Shown one piece after another: positions 1 through 9,066 of a stretch of DNA of 64,000 bases (its first letter is position 1; each line of letters starts with the position of its first letter). Below the pieces are notes generated by a model. It was not told where the DNA came from, searched no databases, and saw only the letters and a list, made by a program, of their open reading frames with translations. Both the position numbers and the translations under genes were made by a program. The stretch is from Acidobacteriota bacterium (GTDB lineage Bacteria; Acidobacteriota; Terriglobia; Terriglobales; Acidobacteriaceae), in the NCBI GenBank assembly GCA_016196065.1, contig JACPYL010000008.1, positions 310,001 to 374,000 of the forward strand, given 5' to 3'.

Positions 1-2
1 CC

Positions 3-1232
3 AACAGCACCAGCCCGTACGTCGAACTCACCAACGGCGGCGCGAACACCGGGATCACTAGGAACAACTGGTATCCAATCAACCTTTACGATACCCGTGA
101 AGGCGAACCGCGCGACGTGGCGGCGGGCAACAACTCGTGCTCTGCGGCGGGCGTGCTCAATGCCGTTGAAATCGATACCGGCAACCTGAAGAGATGGCTC
201 TGGGGAGCGATTGGAGCAAGCGGCACCAACGTCGACTTCCTGGCCCAGAACGGATGGGTGTTGTACTTCTCCGATCGGCGGGGCATGTTAAAGAACCCGA
301 ATCCGCCGTACAACGGGATTGAAAAATCGGGAGACTCCGGGCTCGAGGACGTGATCAATTCAGCTTCGGCGGGCGGCGTACCCGATGGCGTTTTGGACCC
401 GATCGCGCCGGGCAAGAAGTTCTCCGCAGAAGATGCCAGCCAGAACAAGCTTCCTGATTTCTATGGCCCGGCGAACATCGGCCTGGGTTTCTACAACGGT
501 GCCATCAACATCAACGGCCAGATCATCGGCGCGGTGCCGGACAACCCGTATCTTCCGCGCATCAATGCCTGTCTGACAACAGGGCGCAAGAACTGGGTGA
601 GCGGCGCACGTCACGCGCTCAAACTGGTGGATGGTTCACTGGGCAACGTGCCGTTGCGTACCGATAACACCGGAGGATTTACGGTGGCTTCGGAGAATCC
701 TGTCTACGTGCAGGGCAACTACAACTCCAACGCCGCGGACCCGACCTGGGGCGGTGGCGCGGACGTCGGCGGACATGCGGCCGCCGCGGTCATCGCGGAC
801 ACCGTGACGCTGCTCTCAAACAATTGGACGGATCTGAACAGCATGGCGAACCCGACCACGGTCGGAAATCGCAATGCGGCGACCACCTACTACCGCCTGG
901 CAATCGCAGGCGGCAAGAACCAGAACTTTCCGAAGCCGGCCTGGGGTGCGAATGACTATGGCACTGACGGCGGCACGCACAACTTCCTGCGCTATCTGGA
1001 AAACTGGGGCGGACAGACTCTGAACTACAAGGGTTCGCTGGTCAGCCTCTACTATTCGACTTACAACACGGGCGTCTTCAAATGCTGTACCACGGTCTAC
1101 TCGCCGCCGGTGCGTAATTACAGTTTTGACGCTGACTTCGCATTGCCGTCAGGACTGCCACCGGGAACACCGTTGTTCCGCGATGTGGACACGCTCGGAT
1201 ACCGCCAGATGTTCGCAGTGCGTGACAAGTAG
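3..1232 (+). CDS. PilX-like giant prepilin-type protein, C-terminal part (5' end outside window)
   Basis: The reading frame is open from the first bases of the window, so the N-terminus is missing. The visible ~410 residues align along their whole length with the C-terminal part of the next gene (1508-4546). Shared blocks include NLKRWLWGAIGASG, NGWVLYFSDRRGML, KNWVSGARH, VDGSLGNVPLRTDNTGGFTV and the closing FRDVDTLGYRQ. The pair is therefore a tandem duplication. By analogy with the downstream copy it is probably an exported protein with a type IV pilin-like N-terminus, possibly a minor pilin or pilus-tip subunit, but that part is not visible. The C-terminal region is rich in Gly, Asn and aromatic residues and has a conserved CC pair (FKCCTTVY). 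No catalytic motif was seen. Confidence 0.75.
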   Translation, partial: NSTSPYVELTNGGANTGITRNNWYPINLYDTREGEPRDVAAGNNSCSAAGVLNAVEIDTGNLKRWLWGAIGASGTNVDFLAQNGWVLYFSDRRGMLKNPNPPYNGIEKSGDSGLEDVINSASAGGVPDGVLDPIAPGKKFSAEDASQNKLPDFYGPANIGLGFYNGAININGQIIGAVPDNPYLPRINACLTTGRKNWVSGARHALKLVDGSLGNVPLRTDNTGGFTVASENPVYVQGNYNSNAADPTWGGGADVGGHAAAAVIADTVTLLSNNWTDLNSMANPTTVGNRNAATTYYRLAIAGGKNQNFPKPAWGANDYGTDGGTHNFLRYLENWGGQTLNYKGSLVSLYYSTYNTGVFKCCTTVYSPPVRNYSFDADFALPSGLPPGTPLFRDVDTLGYRQMFAVRDK

Positions 1233-1352
1233 TTGGGTGCGCGTAGAAAGCCCTGTGATGAGGTGGAATGTCAGGAAAGAGTTAAGGTACAACTTCCGCC
1301 GGCACGATAGGTTTCCTCCACCGCCGGCTACGTTTGACCCGCTGAGGATCCG

Positions 1353-1375
1353 GGAGCAGGCCGCCAACCTGCTCC
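1353..1375. other. Hairpin in the gap between the two PilX-like genes
   Basis: GGAGCAGG (1353-1360) pairs perfectly with CCTGCTCC (1368-1375) around a 7-nt loop. There is no T-run, so it is at best a weak terminator or an RNA 3' end structure for the upstream gene. The rest of the 1233-1507 gap shows nothing recognisable. Confidence 0.35.
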
Positions 1376-1507
1376 GGGACTCCCACGATTGCAAATCCAC
1401 AAACTTTCGTAACTCTGTGAATAACTGAGGTTTGCGGGTATCTATTGGCAGGCGAGGCAAGTGCCGATCTAATAGAAGACGACACTAACTAGGCCATGAG
1501 GGACACA

Positions 1508-4500
1508 ATGATCCGGTCACGTGGATTCACTTTGATAGCGAGTTTGCTCTTGTTGCTGTTGTTGTCCGGCGTCGCTATCGGCCTGATGATGATGGTCACC
1601 ACGGAAGGCAAGGTGGGTGGAGTCGACCTGCAGAACAACGTCGCTTACCACAATGCTGAAGGTGGCATCGAAAAGATGACCTCCGACCTGGCGGCGACCT
1701 TCAAGTCGGTACAGGCCCCGAAACCCAGTGACATATGCGCTCTGAGTTCCCTGCAGCCCACAATCACCGGAGTCACGTGGAAAGACTACCAGGTGCAGCC
1801 GGCGTCAGGATGCTCCGCTCCGCTGTCGAACAATTACGGGCAGATCCAATCCGGACCGAACCAGGGTCTATGGGCACAGATCATCCCGGTCAGCATGCTG
1901 GCGACGGCCGCTCAACCGGGAGGCCAGGAAGTCAGCATGGCGCGCACCGCACAGGTGGCGCTGATTCCGGTATTTCAGTTTGGTGTCTTCTCGGATAGCG
2001 ACCTTGGTTTCTACAGCAGTCCCGATCTGAACTTCGCGGGACGTGTGCACACCAACGGCGATCTGTACGTAGGCGTTTCGAATAGCGCGACGCTGACTTT
2101 CCACGACAAGATCACAGCCTACGGCAACGTGGTTCGCCAGAACCTGCCGAACGGTCTGGCCTCGAGTTCTTACAACAACACGGGGACGGTATTGATCCCG
2201 ACCGCGTCGCAAGGATGCGACGGAACCAAGCCCGCTTGCCGCGCGATCGGACAAAGCGAGGGAAGCGTGACCGGGCTGGGCGGAAACCCGCCTCAGTCAG
2301 GTCAAAATACAGGCTGGCCGAGTATCTCCCTGAGTACATATAACGCGCGCATCATCGACGGGAACTACGGAAACACGGGCGGAACGGGCGCCAAGAATCT
2401 GTCTTTGCCGTTCGTGAACGGCACCACACTCGCGAATGAGATCGTGCGCCGGCCGCCGGCCGGGGAAAATCCTTCGACCGCGTTGGGCGCATCGCGCGAA
2501 TACAATCTGGCGCAGATTCGAGTGTTGATTTCGGACGATCCGGCGGAACTGCCGGGCGGAGCGGGCGATGCCGAGAATGTCCGGCTAGCCAATGTGCCGG
2601 GCAGCAACCAGTTTGGAATTTCGACCTCGTATCCGGGTGGCTTGCCTGGGCTGGCTGCGGGCGCGTCCTACAACACCTACTTCGCGACTGGTTCGACGGC
2701 GATCCCGGATATTTCGACGTGTACGTCTGCTTCACCGGGTGGACCGACTTGTCCGCCGTTGAATACGACTGGCCCAGCGACCGCTTTGTCCTTCGATTGG
2801 CCGCTCGCGCCGGCTGCACCGGGCGCAGGCAACCAGACACTGGTTCCGGCAGGCGCTCCGAATCTGACTGCGGCGGGTGCTCCGGCACCAGTGGTCACAC
2901 TTTGTCCTCCCGGCAACCTCAACGTTGCACCGCCAGTAGGATGCCCGGCTATCAATCCGCCTTATCCATACGACATCACTGCGAACCTGGATAAAGCTGC
3001 TACCTGGAACATGTTGGATGGCTATCTGCGTGTCGAGTACAAAGACACGGCAGGAAACTGGCATCCAGTAACGAACGAATGGCTACGGCTGGGATTTGCG
3101 CGTGGACCCGTTTCGCCCAATGCTCCTGGAGCAAACTCGGTGAATCCCAACGCCATCCTGATCCTGCAGCAACCGGCGGATCGCAATGGCGACGGCGTCA
3201 TCGACCCAGACGGACTGGCTCCGGTCTGCACGAGAACGAACGCCCCGACGGTGCCGACCAAGTGCATTCAATGGAATTATGGACGTCCGCCCGAGGTCAT
3301 CAAGGAGACCCTGAGCACCAGTCCCTATGTCGAACTCACGGCCGGTGGCATCAACACAGGCGTGACGCGCATCAACTGGTATCCGATCAATTTCTACGAT
3401 GCCCGTGAAGGCGAACCGCGCGATACGAACGCCGGCAACAACAGCTGCACTGCGAACGGTGTTATGAACGCGGTGGAACTCGACGTGGGCAACTTGAAGC
3501 GCTGGCTATGGGGAGCGATCGGTGCGAGCGGCCCCAACGTTGATTTTCAGGCGCAGAACGGGTGGGTCCTGTATTTCTCGGACCGGCGCGGAATGTTGCC
3601 CAATCCCAACGCGGCCAACGCGAAGACTGGCGAATCGTTGCTGGAGGATACGGTCAACGCGGGTTCAGCTGCCGGAGCTCCCGACGGCGCCCTGGAAGCA
3701 AAGGCTGCCGGCAAAAAGTGGTCTTCGGAAGACGTCAACCAGAACAACTTGCTGGACGGGTCCGGCGCGCGAAATATCGGACTGGGCTTCTTCAACGGCG
3801 CAACCAATATCAATGGCCAGATCCTGGCGGCGAATCCTGACAACCCATATTCTCCGCGCATCACGAGTTGCAGCACGGCGGGACGCAAGAATTGGGTGAG
3901 CGGTGCGCGCCACGTCCTGAAACTGGTCGACGGATCGCTGGGAAATGTCCCCTTGCGCACCGATAACACCGGAGGCTTCACGGTAGCTGCGGAAAATCCT
4001 GTATACATCCAGGGCGACTACAACTCCCGCGCAGGCGATCCGATTTGGGGTGGTGGCGCCGATCTGGCTGGACACGCCGCAGCAGCGGTCATCGCCGATG
4101 CGGTCACAGTGCTCTCCAACAACTGGTCGGATCGAATCAGCCTGACGGGAACGCCGACGGATGCGTTGACTCGTCCGGCGTCAACGACCTACTACCGCGT
4201 CGCGATTGCGGCTGGAAAGAACATGAACTTCCCGTTCCCCAACTGGGAAAACGGAACGAACTTCGGCACCGGCACCGACGGAGGCGTGCACAACTTCCTG
4301 CGCTTCCTGGAGAGTTGGTCGGGCGTCAACCTGAACTACGAAGGGTCGCTCGTCAGCCTCTACTATGCGACGTACAACACCGGCATCTTCAAGTGCTGTA
4401 CGTACTCGGTGTATCGCCCGCCGGTTCGTAACTACGTATTCGATCCGGACTTTGCAACGCCCACCGGACTGCCGCCCGGAACCCCGTTGTTCCGCGACGT

Positions 4501-4546
4501 CGATACCTTGGGCTATCGGCAGGTGTTTACCACGCGCACTTACTAG
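1508..4546 (+). CDS. PilX N-terminal-type giant prepilin-like protein
   Basis: A ~1012-residue exported protein. The N-terminus MIRSRG|FTLIAS followed by a long Leu-rich helix is a type III (prepilin peptidase) signal, cut after Gly6. The following pattern with the AEGGIEKM block is typical of PilX_N proteins. Position +5 after the cut is Ala rather than the usual Glu of major pilins, as expected for a minor pilin-like protein. Residues ~160-1012 are a Gly/Asn/Pro-rich ectodomain of unknown fold whose last ~400 residues are duplicated in the preceding gene. The ATG at 1508 is preferred to the in-frame ATG at 1496 because AGGGA lies 4 nt upstream, but both are possible. A strong terminator follows at 4568. 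Likely role: minor pilin or adhesive pilus-tip subunit (inference). No other pilus genes lie in the window. Confidence 0.8.
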   Translation: MIRSRGFTLIASLLLLLLLSGVAIGLMMMVTTEGKVGGVDLQNNVAYHNAEGGIEKMTSDLAATFKSVQAPKPSDICALSSLQPTITGVTWKDYQVQPASGCSAPLSNNYGQIQSGPNQGLWAQIIPVSMLATAAQPGGQEVSMARTAQVALIPVFQFGVFSDSDLGFYSSPDLNFAGRVHTNGDLYVGVSNSATLTFHDKITAYGNVVRQNLPNGLASSSYNNTGTVLIPTASQGCDGTKPACRAIGQSEGSVTGLGGNPPQSGQNTGWPSISLSTYNARIIDGNYGNTGGTGAKNLSLPFVNGTTLANEIVRRPPAGENPSTALGASREYNLAQIRVLISDDPAELPGGAGDAENVRLANVPGSNQFGISTSYPGGLPGLAAGASYNTYFATGSTAIPDISTCTSASPGGPTCPPLNTTGPATALSFDWPLAPAAPGAGNQTLVPAGAPNLTAAGAPAPVVTLCPPGNLNVAPPVGCPAINPPYPYDITANLDKAATWNMLDGYLRVEYKDTAGNWHPVTNEWLRLGFARGPVSPNAPGANSVNPNAILILQQPADRNGDGVIDPDGLAPVCTRTNAPTVPTKCIQWNYGRPPEVIKETLSTSPYVELTAGGINTGVTRINWYPINFYDAREGEPRDTNAGNNSCTANGVMNAVELDVGNLKRWLWGAIGASGPNVDFQAQNGWVLYFSDRRGMLPNPNAANAKTGESLLEDTVNAGSAAGAPDGALEAKAAGKKWSSEDVNQNNLLDGSGARNIGLGFFNGATNINGQILAANPDNPYSPRITSCSTAGRKNWVSGARHVLKLVDGSLGNVPLRTDNTGGFTVAAENPVYIQGDYNSRAGDPIWGGGADLAGHAAAAVIADAVTVLSNNWSDRISLTGTPTDALTRPASTTYYRVAIAAGKNMNFPFPNWENGTNFGTGTDGGVHNFLRFLESWSGVNLNYEGSLVSLYYATYNTGIFKCCTYSVYRPPVRNYVFDPDFATPTGLPPGTPLFRDVDTLGYRQVFTTRTY

Positions 4547-4567
4547 TCCGTTTCGTCCTATCAATCC

Positions 4568-4603
4568 GGCCCCGGTCCTGCGAAGGATCGGGGCCTTCTT
4601 ATT
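4568..4603 (+). terminator. Rho-independent terminator of the PilX-like gene
   Basis: GGCCCCGGTCC (4568-4578) and GGATCGGGGCC (4585-4595) form an 11-bp stem with one G-T wobble and a 6-nt loop. TTCTTATT follows. It lies 21 bases after the stop codon. A second small hairpin, GGCTCAA/TTGAGCC, lies at 4604-4620. Confidence 0.85.
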
Positions 4604-4660
4604 GGCTCAATTTTTGAGCCGACAAATAAAATCCCGAAGGCCGCATCCGCGAGATCAGTC

Positions 4661-4828
4661 GTCCCTCCCGGGACTTTCTTCGTACTAACGCGGGCCAGAC
4701 CCCGGCGTTGAAACGCCGGGCTATTGTCGGTTGTCCCTCCGGGACTCTTTGCGTTGGGTTGAAATAACCGTCCCTCCGGGACGCGTTGGATTGAATAGCA
4801 GTACCGCCGGGGCAGCAGTGCTGCCGGG
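4661..4828. repeat. Cluster of REP-like palindromes
   Basis: The gene-free stretch 4547-4952 holds, besides the terminator, several short palindromes. GTCCCTCCCGGGAC lies at 4661-4674, and GTCCCTCCGGGAC at 4733-4745 and 4770-4782. CCCGGCGTTGAAACGCCGGG lies at 4701-4720, and an imperfect palindrome CCGGGGCAGC..GCTGCCGGG around 4807-4828. They alternate with related direct repeats of the type GCGTTGGRTTGAAT. This is the architecture of REP/BIME clusters. No gene is seen between 4547 and 4952. Confidence 0.7.
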
Positions 4829-4952
4829 CTGCATGGGGTTGAATTCGGTTTCCGAACTGAGCTACTGCCTGGGGTGTTTGTTGGTTCGCGTACTCGTGAT
4901 ATTGCGGTCTACGATTTCTTTAGAAGGACTGTCATCAGAAGAGCTTTCATCC

Positions 4953-5921
4953 CTACCGAACTTTTCGCGCGGGAGGTGGTTCAGGCGCTTTTCGCGCTGG
5001 ATCGGCAGGCGATGCTGGACTTACCACGGTGTCGCTCGACCAGCAATCGGCGAGAATCTTCCAGGCACCGGCCGGCTGCCGCACTAACACGATCAGATAT
5101 TTTCCTCGCTCTTCGCGGCGCTTCCCCATGGCAACGGGGACCAGCATTTTGCAGCGGCCAAGATCGATGGCGACTTCTCCCATGACATCGGTGCGAAGCG
5201 ATTCCATTTCCACGTCGCCCAGCCCCGCTTCGAGCAGCGAGAAAAGAAATTCGCGAATTGCGGGCAGGCTGCGTACGGGCGGCAAGCTGGCGCGGATCAC
5301 GGTCGCGTCGGCGGCGTAGAGTTCGAGCACATCGTCAAGATGCTTGATATTGCAGGCTTGCGCCCAATCCTGGACAACCTGTCGCACCGCAACTTCGGCG
5401 CGGCTGTTCCCGGTGCCACTCGAAGACGCGGCGGACGCCTTGCCGCGCGGCGCCGATGACCCCGGCTCGGCAACGGACGCAGAGGGATCCGCTCCTTGCC
5501 CGCCAGCGAAGTGATGATAGTGGTGGTGATAATGATGCTGGCCGCTCGCGCGAGGAGCTGATTCGGATGCCGATCCGGCGGAAGCTCCGTCTTGGGCAAG
5601 CCCGCACCATACACAAAAGCGCGCGCCCGGAGGCAGCTTTCCTGCGCAGCCGGAACAACTGCCAGTCAGTTCCGCAGCCGCTTCCGCGAGCACGGCTTCA
5701 GCGCCGCTCCCGCCCGATAAACGCTGGATGGCTTCTACGGCCGCCGCAACTGCTTCATCGCTGGGCTTCGGCCACTTGAAGTTCGCGGGCAGGCGCTGAA
5801 AGAACTCATCCAGTTCGGAGTTTTCGGGAACACCACCGGTTTCAACCCCCGCTTCCGGGAGCTTGGGCTTTTCTGGATTCAAAGCAACCTCTCCGTTGCC
5901 ATTGTAGGAGAATCCGGCCAT
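4953..5921 (-). CDS. Zinc-ribbon / His-rich / NTF2-like (SnoaL-type) protein
   Basis: 322 residues in a modular layout. A double CxxC zinc ribbon uses Cys89, Cys92, Cys103 and Cys106. A His/Tyr-rich stretch follows at ~129-137 (HHYHHHYHH). After a Ser/Ala/Gly linker comes an NTF2-like domain at ~174-300 of the DUF4440/SnoaL kind, recognisable from VVQDWAQACNIKHLDDVLEL, YAADATVI and GAWKILADCW. There is no signal peptide, so it is probably cytoplasmic. The start ATG overlaps the stop of the upstream TonB-C-like gene by one base (TGATG), so the two are likely translationally coupled. The ligand and role are unknown. The His run suggests metal binding (inference). Confidence 0.7.
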   Translation of the reverse strand: MAGFSYNGNGEVALNPEKPKLPEAGVETGGVPENSELDEFFQRLPANFKWPKPSDEAVAAAVEAIQRLSGGSGAEAVLAEAAAELTGSCSGCAGKLPPGARFCVWCGLAQDGASAGSASESAPRASGQHHYHHHYHHFAGGQGADPSASVAEPGSSAPRGKASAASSSGTGNSRAEVAVRQVVQDWAQACNIKHLDDVLELYAADATVIRASLPPVRSLPAIREFLFSLLEAGLGDVEMESLRTDVMGEVAIDLGRCKMLVPVAMGKRREERGKYLIVLVRQPAGAWKILADCWSSDTVVSPASPADPARKAPEPPPARKVR

Positions 5922-6373
5922 CAGCGGATGCCGAATTGTATGCGGGCTTCCGAATCGGTTGGTACACCATTGCAGAGCGCAGGACGATAGCGCCAGCGCC
6001 CAACCGCGCGCAGCACCATCTGGTCCTCGCGCGTGCCGCCGGAATCGAGAATAAATGGACTGTGCACGCGCCCGTCCGCGCCCACAATGAAGCTGACGCG
6101 AACCCGCGGCCCCTCTTCATCGAACTGAAGCATCGGGTCGGGAGTTACCAGGGCTTCGGGTGGTCGGACATTCCCGCAACGAGGCAAGGCGAGAGGTTCA
6201 GAAACTGGAGAGAACTCGGAGAGGTGCACCGGAAGATGGCGCAACTGATCTTCCATCTCCGCCAGAGCGGGCTGATCAAGGCGAACACGGGATTGGGATG
6301 ACGTGGCGCTCCACCCTGGTATCCCGGTAACCCCGATTATCACAACGCATGCTGCCAGTGTCTTTGTAATCAT
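5921..6373 (-). CDS. TonB C-terminal-like secreted protein
   Basis: 150 residues. Residues 1-23 form a signal peptide or anchor (TLAACVVIIGVTGIPGWSA). The C-terminal ~90 residues resemble the TonB C-terminal fold: a VRVSFIVGADGRV strand, VLRAVGRWRYRPA and NGVPTDSEARIQFGI. In Acidobacteriota such single-domain TonB-C proteins are common and need not power a receptor. It lacks a Pro-rich periplasmic linker, so it is not a classical TonB. It is coupled to the zinc-ribbon/NTF2 gene through a 1-bp overlap. Confidence 0.65.
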   Translation of the reverse strand: MITKTLAACVVIIGVTGIPGWSATSSQSRVRLDQPALAEMEDQLRHLPVHLSEFSPVSEPLALPRCGNVRPPEALVTPDPMLQFDEEGPRVRVSFIVGADGRVHSPFILDSGGTREDQMVLRAVGRWRYRPALCNGVPTDSEARIQFGIR

Positions 6374-6675
6374 CGCGCTCTCATGCGGCCAGCTAGAGAT
6401 ACCGCGTCACAGGTTACACGGGCAATCGACGGCCCAGTTTTGCGTCACCAGGATCACCTTTTTTATCAATTAGTTAGAGATCGGGTATCGACAGGAGTCG
6501 GGATCGTGTGTGAAACAGGTTGCAACACTGCGAAAAACGCGATTTCATGGCTGTTGGAACGGTGCCCCTCGAACATCGCGATGTGAGCTACGTCACTGGG
6601 TATGGGCCGTTCCAAGCGGAGAATAACACTCAAGCGACGGCGCTACGCTGCATCGCGAACCTGCCGGAGGATGCC
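6374..6675. other. Divergent intergenic region, 302 bases
   Basis: It separates the minus-strand TonB-C-like gene from the plus-strand membrane protein gene, so it must hold the promoters of both. No convincing -35/-10 pair, palindromic operator or RNA fold could be assigned by eye. The open frame before 6676 lacks a good start signal and is not supported as coding. Confidence 0.4.
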
Positions 6676-7341
6676 ATGTTTGAACAAGAAATTGAGATGG
6701 AGAAAAAGAATTCATCGATCGTTCCGCTGTTTCTCATCTTGTCCCTGATTGTAGGCGTAGTCGGAGTCGCACTCTATTTCGTGATCCAAAGCCGCAAGGT
6801 GCTGACCAATGCCGAGGCCTCGACGGCCATCGTGTCCGTCCTCGATGGGCAGGGTCCCGCACTTCTTAAATTCCAGACTGGAATCGTCAGAGGAAGTGAC
6901 AACCCGCATGATCCTCACTATCGATTGCTGGAAAAAGCGGGCTACCTCAAGATCGGCAAAGACACGTCTGATTGGAAGACTCCGGTTAGCCTCACTGCCA
7001 AAGGGGAAGCTTTCCTCGGCGAGATTCCTGGAGTAAAGAAATCCAAGAAGGACACCACCGAAGACTACACCGTGCCGCTCGCGCAACGGAAACTGATGGA
7101 GATCAACAAGATCACGATGCTGACTCCGTCGAAGGCGGTCGTGGACTACACATGGAAGTGGGAAACGAATCAGGCAGGCGAACTGCTCGACGCGGCCGGA
7201 CCTGCAGTGAAGGCGTTCAACACCTGGGATCGCTCAACATTGATCGACAAGCACGGCGCGCACTTTTACCACGACGCTCCGAGCAAAACCAAGATTGCGC
7301 TGATGAAGACTGAAAAGGGCTGGATGCTCAATAACGAGTAA
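6676..7341 (+). CDS. Single-pass membrane protein of unknown function
   Basis: 221 residues with a short acidic N-terminus (MFEQEIEMEKKN), one transmembrane helix at ~14-36 (VPLFLILSLIVGVVGVALYF), and a ~180-residue soluble domain. The start at 6676 is chosen because GGAGG lies 5 nt upstream and because it places the helix near the N-terminus. The soluble part has Lys-rich stretches and a late YTWKWETN block. No known domain was recognised. It is convergent with the next gene, with a perfect hairpin between them. Confidence 0.65.
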   Translation: MFEQEIEMEKKNSSIVPLFLILSLIVGVVGVALYFVIQSRKVLTNAEASTAIVSVLDGQGPALLKFQTGIVRGSDNPHDPHYRLLEKAGYLKIGKDTSDWKTPVSLTAKGEAFLGEIPGVKKSKKDTTEDYTVPLAQRKLMEINKITMLTPSKAVVDYTWKWETNQAGELLDAAGPAVKAFNTWDRSTLIDKHGAHFYHDAPSKTKIALMKTEKGWMLNNE

Positions 7342-7389
7342 CCACGAAGAATTGAACGAGAGGCTTGCCGCGTCTTCGAGTCCGGCAGT

Positions 7390-7413
7390 GGAGACGCGGC
7401 GGGCCGCGTCTCC
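7390..7413. terminator. Perfect hairpin between convergent genes
   Basis: GGAGACGCGG (7390-7399) and CCGCGTCTCC (7404-7413) form a perfect 10-bp stem with a CGGG loop. It lies between the ends of the 6676-7341 (+) and 7432-9066 (-) genes. Neither side has a strong T-run, so factor-independent termination is not certain. Confidence 0.5.
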
Positions 7414-7431
7414 AACCGAAAGACCTTCCGC

Positions 7432-9066
7432 TTACTGCAATCCGTTCTGCGTTAGTTTTATGGCCAGGTTAGGCGCCGCTGCTCCAGTGAAATAAAGACT
7501 GGATGCCTGTGCGTCACCGCTGTCGTTGTCAATCACGATTCCACTCGGTCCGCCAGTGACGTTGGCAGTGCTGATGGTTCCATCGCCGTTGCGTACTGCG
7601 ACGCAGCCCGACGTTCCCGCGCCACTGCAATCCGCAGTCAACCCGAAGAAAAACAAATCTGTACCGCCGTTGAGATTGGTATTGAAGAACTCAGTCCAGG
7701 CGGTGCACCGGGCGGTGGTTGAGGTGAGCAACTGCGCCGAGAACGTTGGCGTGGTGTTCATCACAAACTTGCCGGACTGCAGCGTGAATCCGCCAAAAGC
7801 ATATTGCCAGGGCGTATTGTCGGCGGCGCCAGTTCCGCAGAGGCGGACTGTTCCAGTTGTTGGATCATTGAAGTAGGCATCATCGAATGCGGGTTGAAAC
7901 AGGCTGATCGCGGTTCCAGAGTGCGAGGCTTGTCCAATTTGCCCTTTGGCAAGCTGCGTCATGGTCTCGGAGTTCACCTCGACGAAGACTCCCGATGTGC
8001 CGTCATTTGAGCTGACGACGAAACTCGTGCCATTGGTTACATCGACGACCGGCGCGGCGAGAATGCCGGGGTTAGTGCCGCCGCTCCGACCCACGACGAG
8101 AGACTTGACGGCTCCGGTCGTGGCGTCCACGGAAAAGAAAGTTCCGCTTTGGTTGCCGACCATGACCAGTCCCAGAGTCTTGTCCAGAACAGGGCTGGAG
8201 ACGCGCACATTGGTGGCAAGCGTAACCGGCCAGGGAGCGCCCGCCAGAGTGGGCGTTCCAGTAAAGACCGTCAGTATCTTGTAAAGTTTGCCGTCGTCAG
8301 ACCCGACATACGCAGTATCGGTGTTGTAGTCGATCCAGGGAGAGGATCGGGTGTTGAGGGCAGCGGCGTAAACAAGCGAAGTCATCGCTCCGCCCGGAGC
8401 AGCTGCGGCGGCGATGGCACCTGTTCCAGGGGTCCAAGTCAGCACATGGAAGGTCGAACTGCCCGCGCCACTCTCAACGAATGCGATCTTCGTGCCATCG
8501 CGGGAGAGCGCGGGAGAATCCAAAATTCGACCGGCCGCCACGGTGCTGATGTTGTAGGCAAAGAGCACTGTGGGTGCAAGACCGCAGATCCCGGGGACCA
8601 CAGCATCGGAATAAAGGTTATTGAAGGCCACCAGGTTGGCTTGGCCGCCGTTGGCGCCGACGCGGTTCAGGCCGAACACGACGTAATCGTTTGTGCAATC
8701 CGGAGCCGCTTGCGGATCAAAAGAGAATTTCGCGGGAAACATATTGGGCGCGATGCGTCCCAAGCCCAAGGATACGTTCCAATCGCGTTGCGGTTTAGAT
8801 CCACTCGGGCTGGGGACCAAGCCGGAGATTCCTGTTCGAGCGTGTTGCCAGCGGGTGACTACCTGGTTGGCGATGCGAGGCTCCGCGGAAACCAGGCTCG
8901 GGTTCTTCAGCAGTGCAGATCGACTGAATACGATGTGGTGTTGGGTCCAGTCCTGTACCACTCCGTTGTGAACGGGCTGCGCTGGCGACTGCGCATGAAG
9001 ATAGGAAACGAGCAGGAATAGACCTGTAAAGATAGCGAATGCACCCTTCGCATGCCTGTGCTCCAC
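7432..9066 (-). CDS. Secreted protein of unknown function, probable beta-propeller
   Basis: 544 residues. A signal peptide lies at ~1-26 (FTGLFLLVSYLHAQS). Repeated segments such as DSPALSRDGTKIAFVESG, IDYNTDTAYVGSDDGKLYK and SPVLDKTLGLVMVGNQSG look like PQQ/WD-type propeller blades that show or read values. Several Cys in the mature part may form disulfides (PDCTND, GICGL, TADCSGAGTSGC). The GTG start is supported by GGAGG 5 nt upstream. The gene stands alone between a hairpin and a 467-base gene-free stretch. The family is not identified further. Confidence 0.65.
   Translation of the reverse strand: MEHRHAKGAFAIFTGLFLLVSYLHAQSPAQPVHNGVVQDWTQHHIVFSRSALLKNPSLVSAEPRIANQVVTRWQHARTGISGLVPSPSGSKPQRDWNVSLGLGRIAPNMFPAKFSFDPQAAPDCTNDYVVFGLNRVGANGGQANLVAFNNLYSDAVVPGICGLAPTVLFAYNISTVAAGRILDSPALSRDGTKIAFVESGAGSSTFHVLTWTPGTGAIAAAAAPGGAMTSLVYAAALNTRSSPWIDYNTDTAYVGSDDGKLYKILTVFTGTPTLAGAPWPVTLATNVRVSSPVLDKTLGLVMVGNQSGTFFSVDATTGAVKSLVVGRSGGTNPGILAAPVVDVTNGTSFVVSSNDGTSGVFVEVNSETMTQLAKGQIGQASHSGTAISLFQPAFDDAYFNDPTTGTVRLCGTGAADNTPWQYAFGGFTLQSGKFVMNTTPTFSAQLLTSTTARCTAWTEFFNTNLNGGTDLFFFGLTADCSGAGTSGCVAVRNGDGTISTANVTGGPSGIVIDNDSGDAQASSLYFTGAAAPNLAIKLTQNGLQ

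Noticed and set aside
4661-4830. CRISPR-like spaced repeats
   Set aside because: The units are palindromic, differ in length and sequence, and have no regular spacers or cas genes nearby; a REP cluster fits better.
8149-9021. 290-codon open frame opposite the secreted propeller-like protein
   Set aside because: Antisense shadow; Arg/Gly/Ser-rich translation without recognisable features.
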